This document shows, one piece after another, positions 5,506-8,125 of a stretch of DNA of 8,125 nucleotides. Source of the DNA: Synergistaceae bacterium. Lineage in GTDB: Bacteria > Synergistota > Synergistia > Synergistales > Aminobacteriaceae. The position numbers and the translations under genes were made by a program. Location: assembly GCA_012523155.1 (NCBI GenBank), contig JAAYJB010000040.1:1-8125 (forward strand). The letters run 5' to 3'. Under the pieces are notes generated by a model that was not told the DNA's origin, ran no database searches, and was given only the letters and a program-made list of their open reading frames with translations. Position 1 is the first letter of the stretch; every line of letters begins with the position of its first letter.

Positions 5506-5667
5506 TTCAGAAAAAGACAGATGAAAGTTCCGTTGCAAGAAATTTCGCTTTCAACAGAGCTTGTTTCTCCACCTCGGGAAGATTGAATGAAACTCAGGAA
5601 AGAGAAAGGGCAGTCAGCTGATGAAAAGTCAGAATCCACGAAGAACTCAACAGGTAGTTGAAACCCC

Positions 5668-5706
5668 TTGACGATAACAGGATATGATTTACAATGTAAA
5701 TCATAT
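5668..5706 (+). promoter_or_regulatory. Promoter and perfect palindromic operator of the toxin-antitoxin pair
   Basis: TTGACG (5668-5673) and TACAAT (5690-5695) have 16-base spacing. A perfect 25-bp palindrome (5682-5706) covers the -10: arms ATATGATTTAC and GTAAATCATAT with AAT in the centre. Autorepression by the antitoxin or the toxin-antitoxin complex is the expected use. GGAGG (5707-5711) directly follows and serves as ribosome binding site for the ATG at 5719. Confidence 0.8.
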
Positions 5707-5718
5707 GGAGGTGGCGAA

Positions 5719-5940
5719 ATGGCTACTATTACGCTTCGAATGTCTGAAGAAGACACCAAACTGATCAGAAAGTATGCGGAAATGACTGGAACAACTGTGT
5801 CTCAGTTTGTCCGCCAGGCGGCTTTGGACCGGATCGAGAACGAGTATGACCGATCCGCCCTTACGCGGTACCTTGAAGTCGCCGAGAGGGGAGATTTCAT
5901 TCCCTATGGGGAGGCACGCAAAGACTGGGAATTAGAATGA
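5719..5940 (+). CDS. RHH-type (DUF6290/RelB-like) antitoxin of complete TA pair
   Basis: This 73-residue antitoxin has the N-terminal strand ATITLRMS, ribbon-helix-helix helices (KLIRKYAEMTG, TVSQFVRQAALDRI) and the C-terminal tail RGDFIPYGEARKDWELE that should cover the toxin. The frame is open further upstream to 5668, but that would begin inside the -35 box. The ATG at 5719 has GGAGG seven bases upstream and aligns exactly with the start of the paralogue at 354. The last codon and stop overlap the toxin start as ATGA, so the two are translationally coupled. It is about 48 of 73 residues identical to the orphan copy and less GC-rich in codon use, suggesting separate acquisition rather than a recent duplication. 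Confidence 0.88.
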   Translation: MATITLRMSEEDTKLIRKYAEMTGTTVSQFVRQAALDRIENEYDRSALTRYLEVAERGDFIPYGEARKDWELE

Positions 5941-6209
5941 CAGGCTATCGGGTGGAAATCGACCGGGCTCTTTCGCGCCGGATAAAAAAGCTGGATAGAC
6001 ACGTTCGGGAGCTGTTGGACAGGTACATAACCACCCATCTTGAAGGTACGACGGAACCACGAAGGTTCGGCCGCCCTCTAGCAGGAAACTTGCATGGTTT
6101 ATGGCGCTACAGGATCGGTGACTGGAGGCTGATAGTGCAGATCATTGACGACCGGGTGCTTATCCTGGCTCTTGAATTCGACCGGAGAGATGCTGTGTAT
6201 AAACAATGA
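5937..6209 (+). CDS. RelE/ParE-superfamily toxin
   Basis: This 90-residue basic protein has the RelE/ParE layout. An N-terminal strand (YRVEIDRAL) leads into a helical hairpin starting KKLDRHVRELLDRYI. PRRFGRPLAGNLHGLWRYRIGDWRLI (41-66) is the core segment conserved in RelE-type mRNA interferases (PR-x-x-G-x-PL-x-GN-x-x-G-x-WRYR-x-GD-x-R), and ILALEFDRRDAVYK is the terminal strand with the usual R-x-x-VYK ending. Such toxins cut mRNA on the ribosome, or in ParE relatives target gyrase; the WRYR-x-GD pattern favours the RelE side. Its ATG overlaps the antitoxin stop by 4 bp. The gene appears intact, so it needs its antitoxin. It is the only toxin in the window despite four antitoxin genes or fragments. 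Confidence 0.87.
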   Translation: MTGYRVEIDRALSRRIKKLDRHVRELLDRYITTHLEGTTEPRRFGRPLAGNLHGLWRYRIGDWRLIVQIIDDRVLILALEFDRRDAVYKQ

Positions 6210-6314
6210 CGCCGCCCTTCCTCGGATTGTTACAGGAAAACTCCTGCAAGACCGTGTCCTTCATGACTCCGAGGCCCTCACCTGCGGGGATGCTCCCTCC
6301 AATTCGCGTCCAGC

Positions 6315-6449
6315 TTCATCCGCCGGGCGGTGCTGGACCGGATCGGGGACGAACACGCCCGGCCCCTCCTTTCGCAGTACCTGGAGACGGCCGGGCGGGG
6401 TGATTTCATTCACTACAATGAGGCGCGAAAAGACTGGGAGCTCGAATGA
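6315..6449 (+). pseudogene. 5'-truncated antitoxin copy
   Basis: Codons equivalent to residues 30-73 of the orphan antitoxin are present (FIRRAVLDRIGDEHARP to EARKDWELE, stop at 6447-6449), with Pro-to-His and Asp-to-Asn changes near the end (FIHYNEARKD). There is no start codon or promoter in frame. Upstream of 6315 only short patches (GCGGGGATG around 6285, GCGTCC at 6306-6311) recall the intact gene, with added bases between them. The N-terminal DNA-binding strand is missing, so it is non-functional. Confidence 0.88.
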
Positions 6450-6518
6450 GCCTCTGACCGGCGGCTACTCTAAAAACTCAACTTTTCCGGTGCTGACGTC
6501 GTACATGGCGCCGACCAT
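6315..6518. repeat. Long direct repeat, right copy (204 bp core)
   Basis: This is the partner of 441-644 in the same orientation, offset 5874, five mismatches and no gaps. Here the carbonic anhydrase end belongs to a complete gene, whereas the antitoxin end is truncated. This is the mirror of the left copy, where the antitoxin is complete and the enzyme truncated. Confidence 0.95.
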
Positions 6519-7169
6519 TCCGATCTCACCCTTGTCGAGCATCCCGCGCAGCACAACGCTTCTGTCGCGAAGCTTCTCCATGGTCAGCTCCACATTCTTT
6601 TCCGCAACGGCCTGGACGAATTCTTTGTTTTTTGAACTCCTGGGCGAATAGTCGCCCTGCACGGAATTGACGGCGGGGTTGATGTTGGCCAGAGTCGCAG
6701 TGAGCAGTCCGAGCTGCGCTGAATCGCAGGCTCCTTTAACTGCGCCGCATTCCGTATGCCCCATAATCACGATCAGCCTGGCGCCGGCGACCCTGGCCGC
6801 GTATTCAAGACTGCCGAGGATGTCGTCATTGACGAAATTACCCGCCACGCGCGCTACGAAGAGGTCACCGATCCCGCGGTCGAATACGATTTCCGGCGGA
6901 ACCCGGGAATCAAGGCAGCTCACAATGGCGGCGAAGGGGAACTGGCCCCCGGAAGTCTGTTTGACCTGGGCGAGAAAATCCCGCTTTTCGGCCTGTCCGC
7001 TGAGAAAGCGCTGGTTCCCCTGCTTGAGCATCTCCAGTGCCTTGCCGGATGTGATGGAGGCCTGGACTTCTTTGGTCAGTGCAGCGCCGCTGTCAGCGTG
7101 GACAGCGCCGGTCATGGCAAAAAGAACCGCCATGGCAAGCCATATTACTTTCACTCTGTTTACCTTCAT
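6465..7169 (-). CDS. Periplasmic beta-class carbonic anhydrase
   Basis: This 234-residue enzyme interconverts CO2 and bicarbonate. Beta-class zinc ligands and dyad are visible: C85-x-D87-x-R89 in CLDSRVPPE, and H138-x-x-C141 in GHTECGAV. RVAGNFV (108-114) is also a family signature. An N-terminal signal peptide is clear: basic KVNRVK, hydrophobic core VIWLAMAVLFAMTG, and likely cleavage after AVHA (residue 25), so the enzyme should be exported. The ATG at 7169 has AGGAGG about six bases upstream. An 84-bp gap separates it from the upstream gene on the same strand, with no obvious terminator, so co-transcription is possible. Its last 54 bases lie in the long direct repeat, and an orphan copy of that end is at 591-644. 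The enzyme itself looks complete. Confidence 0.93.
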   Translation of the reverse strand: MKVNRVKVIWLAMAVLFAMTGAVHADSGAALTKEVQASITSGKALEMLKQGNQRFLSGQAEKRDFLAQVKQTSGGQFPFAAIVSCLDSRVPPEIVFDRGIGDLFVARVAGNFVNDDILGSLEYAARVAGARLIVIMGHTECGAVKGACDSAQLGLLTATLANINPAVNSVQGDYSPRSSKNKEFVQAVAEKNVELTMEKLRDRSVVLRGMLDKGEIGMVGAMYDVSTGKVEFLE

Positions 7170-7253
7170 GTTTTCCTCCTTGTTGGCTGCCCACTCCGCA
7201 GGTGCAGGCCCGATAGGCTGCCTCCCGCCGGAAAGGGAAATATTCTCTTTGGA

Positions 7254-8125
7254 CTAAGAGTCCATCAGCTTCATTTCGGTGATCCAGACCTCACCACGGT
7301 CTTCGAAAATGATCCTCAAGTCTACAAAATTATCGGGAGCGGTAAAGGTTCCGGAAAAGAAGGTCCATCCATAGGAACCGGCATCCATGGAGATGGGGCG
7401 GATGTTCCACTGGGGGTCCACGGCGATGTTGACTGCTCCGCGGGATGCAAGGTTCCGTGCCGCCGCCCAGAAACTGACCGTATATCGCGCCCCCTTCCGG
7501 ACGGTGATCCTCTGGCTGGTGGTACCAAAGACGTGGGGGGTTCTTCCCGAATTGTTGACCAGATACAGGGCAGTTGAGGCCGAGGAGTTGGGGGGCCGAT
7601 TATCTCCCAGGTTCACGACCGTGGCCCGGGAATCGGCGTTCCGGGAGTTCCACCAGATCCCGAAATTGGAGTACTGGCCGGTGCCCCAGGCGTTTCCGCT
7701 CGTAAACTGAGCGAAATGGGGATCTCTGGCGTAGTTTCTTCCACCCCCTCCGCCGCCGGTGGAGTTTCTGTCAGGAGGATCGAATATGGCGGAGTCTCCC
7801 GGACCCCATCCGCAGTCGAAATGGGGGCACACTTCCCGGTCGTAATGGGCGTACATGCGGGTAACCGCCCTCGCAACGGAGAAGCTGTAGTTCTCCCAGG
7901 GAGTCCGGACGCCAAGGTACTGCATGACTGCGGGGGTGCCGCCCGACAGGGCCGGATCCTTGGTGAAAAAATAGCACCGGCACCACTGCAGGCCTCTGTC
8001 AGTGTCTATCTGCCGGTGCTTCCAGAGAACCTGGTAGGGCCCCTGGGGCGAACCGAACCGGTTGACGTATTCCTGGGTGCCCAGGAGAGACCAGAAGGCT
8101 TCGCCCCGTCCCATGTTCCGGCTCA
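7254..8125 (-). CDS. Probable secreted protein with C-terminal carbohydrate-binding-like domain (5' end beyond right edge)
   Basis: The frame is open to the window end, and the ATG at 8114 has no ribosome binding site, so I treat the gene as 5'-partial; 290 codons are visible. I do not recognise a named family for the first part, which is rich in Trp/Tyr/Phe with several cysteines (WCRCYFF, CPHFDCGWG). Numbering from the Met at 8114, residues 120-125 are a Gly6 linker. The last hundred residues (about 180-286) look like a jelly-roll CBM4/9-like domain: ITVRKGARYTVSFWAA, then YGWTFFSGTFTAP, then VDLRIIFEDRGEVWITEMKL. The composition (Asn, Ser, Gly, Trp) suggests an extracellular or envelope protein. 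A parasitic alternative reading is unlikely because codon use fits the surrounding genes. It could form a unit with the downstream carbonic anhydrase, but nothing links their functions. Confidence 0.65.
   Translation of the reverse strand, partial: SRNMGRGEAFWSLLGTQEYVNRFGSPQGPYQVLWKHRQIDTDRGLQWCRCYFFTKDPALSGGTPAVMQYLGVRTPWENYSFSVARAVTRMYAHYDREVCPHFDCGWGPGDSAIFDPPDRNSTGGGGGGRNYARDPHFAQFTSGNAWGTGQYSNFGIWWNSRNADSRATVVNLGDNRPPNSSASTALYLVNNSGRTPHVFGTTSQRITVRKGARYTVSFWAAARNLASRGAVNIAVDPQWNIRPISMDAGSYGWTFFSGTFTAPDNFVDLRIIFEDRGEVWITEMKLMDS

Larger units (their letters stand above)
4744..5718. other. Long region without an intact gene (leader, gene remnants, TA promoter)
   Basis: From 4744 to about 4980 it holds the leader and promoters of the B12/ABC operon. 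In 4981-5179 I recognise nothing except a C7T8 homopolymer block (5137-5151). From 5180 to 5238 there is an antitoxin 5' fragment, and 5249-5505 is an ORF6N-domain remnant on the opposite strand. In 5506-5667 I recognise nothing. The stretch ends with the promoter and operator of the toxin-antitoxin pair. Confidence 0.6.

Noticed and set aside
5475..5759. 94-codon minus-strand open frame
   Set aside because: It runs across the toxin-antitoxin promoter and operator, has Ser-rich non-descript translation, and ends in the frame-shifted ORF6N remnant region.
6233..6246. CAGGA/TCCTG hairpin as terminator of the toxin gene
   Set aside because: Only a 5-bp stem without a following T-run; insufficient for an intrinsic terminator.
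1..8125. CRISPR arrays, tRNA or rRNA genes, and complete insertion sequences
   Set aside because: No regularly spaced short repeats, no cloverleaf or rRNA sequence, and no transposase or integrase coding region were found on either strand.

Overview
The window is GC-rich with AT-rich spacers and encodes bacterial proteins throughout. The mix (type I restriction subunit, DevC/MacB-type ABC exporter with a HlyD adaptor, stand-alone cobalamin-binding protein, exported beta-carbonic anhydrase, RHH/RelE toxin-antitoxin) would suit a Desulfobacterota (deltaproteobacterial) genome. That is a low-confidence inference from gene style, with no marker gene present.

Layout: at the left edge the first 31 codons of a type I restriction R subunit (hsdR) run leftwards off the window. 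A 258-bp divergent spacer separates it from a rightward orphan antitoxin (354-575) with its own promoter and inverted-repeat operator. From 591 a 54-bp leftover of a carbonic anhydrase 3' end lies on the minus strand. Next is a tight four-gene minus-strand operon, in transcription order: a B12-binding sensor-like protein (4743-3694), an FtsX-fold permease (3701-2580), an ABC ATPase (2551-1838) and a HlyD-type adaptor (1841-741). The stretch 4744-5718 holds the operon's probable promoters and leader, then a graveyard of a 59-bp antitoxin 5' fragment and a frameshifted ORF6N-domain fragment. A complete antitoxin-toxin pair follows (5719-6209) behind a sigma70-like promoter whose -10 lies inside a perfect 25-bp palindrome. 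A 5'-truncated third antitoxin copy (6315-6449) comes next, then an intact periplasmic beta-carbonic anhydrase (7169-6465, minus) and the C-terminal part of a probable secreted carbohydrate-binding-like protein (minus, runs off the right edge).

The main structural observation is a direct repeat of at least 204 bp (441-644 and 6315-6518, 5 mismatches, no indels). Each copy carries an antitoxin 3' end joined to a carbonic anhydrase 3' end. The left copy belongs to the complete antitoxin and the right copy to the complete carbonic anhydrase. This is the arrangement expected if an ancestral antitoxin/carbonic-anhydrase junction received a roughly 5.7-kb segment between duplicated homology. That segment carries the whole ABC/B12 operon and the second toxin-antitoxin pair.

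The most interesting functional candidate is the operon itself. A cobalamin-binding protein with the Wx9EH motif of the CarH/LitR photoreceptor class, but without a MerR DNA-binding domain, is translationally coupled to a three-component exporter. It may be a B12- or light-responsive export module; this is inference.
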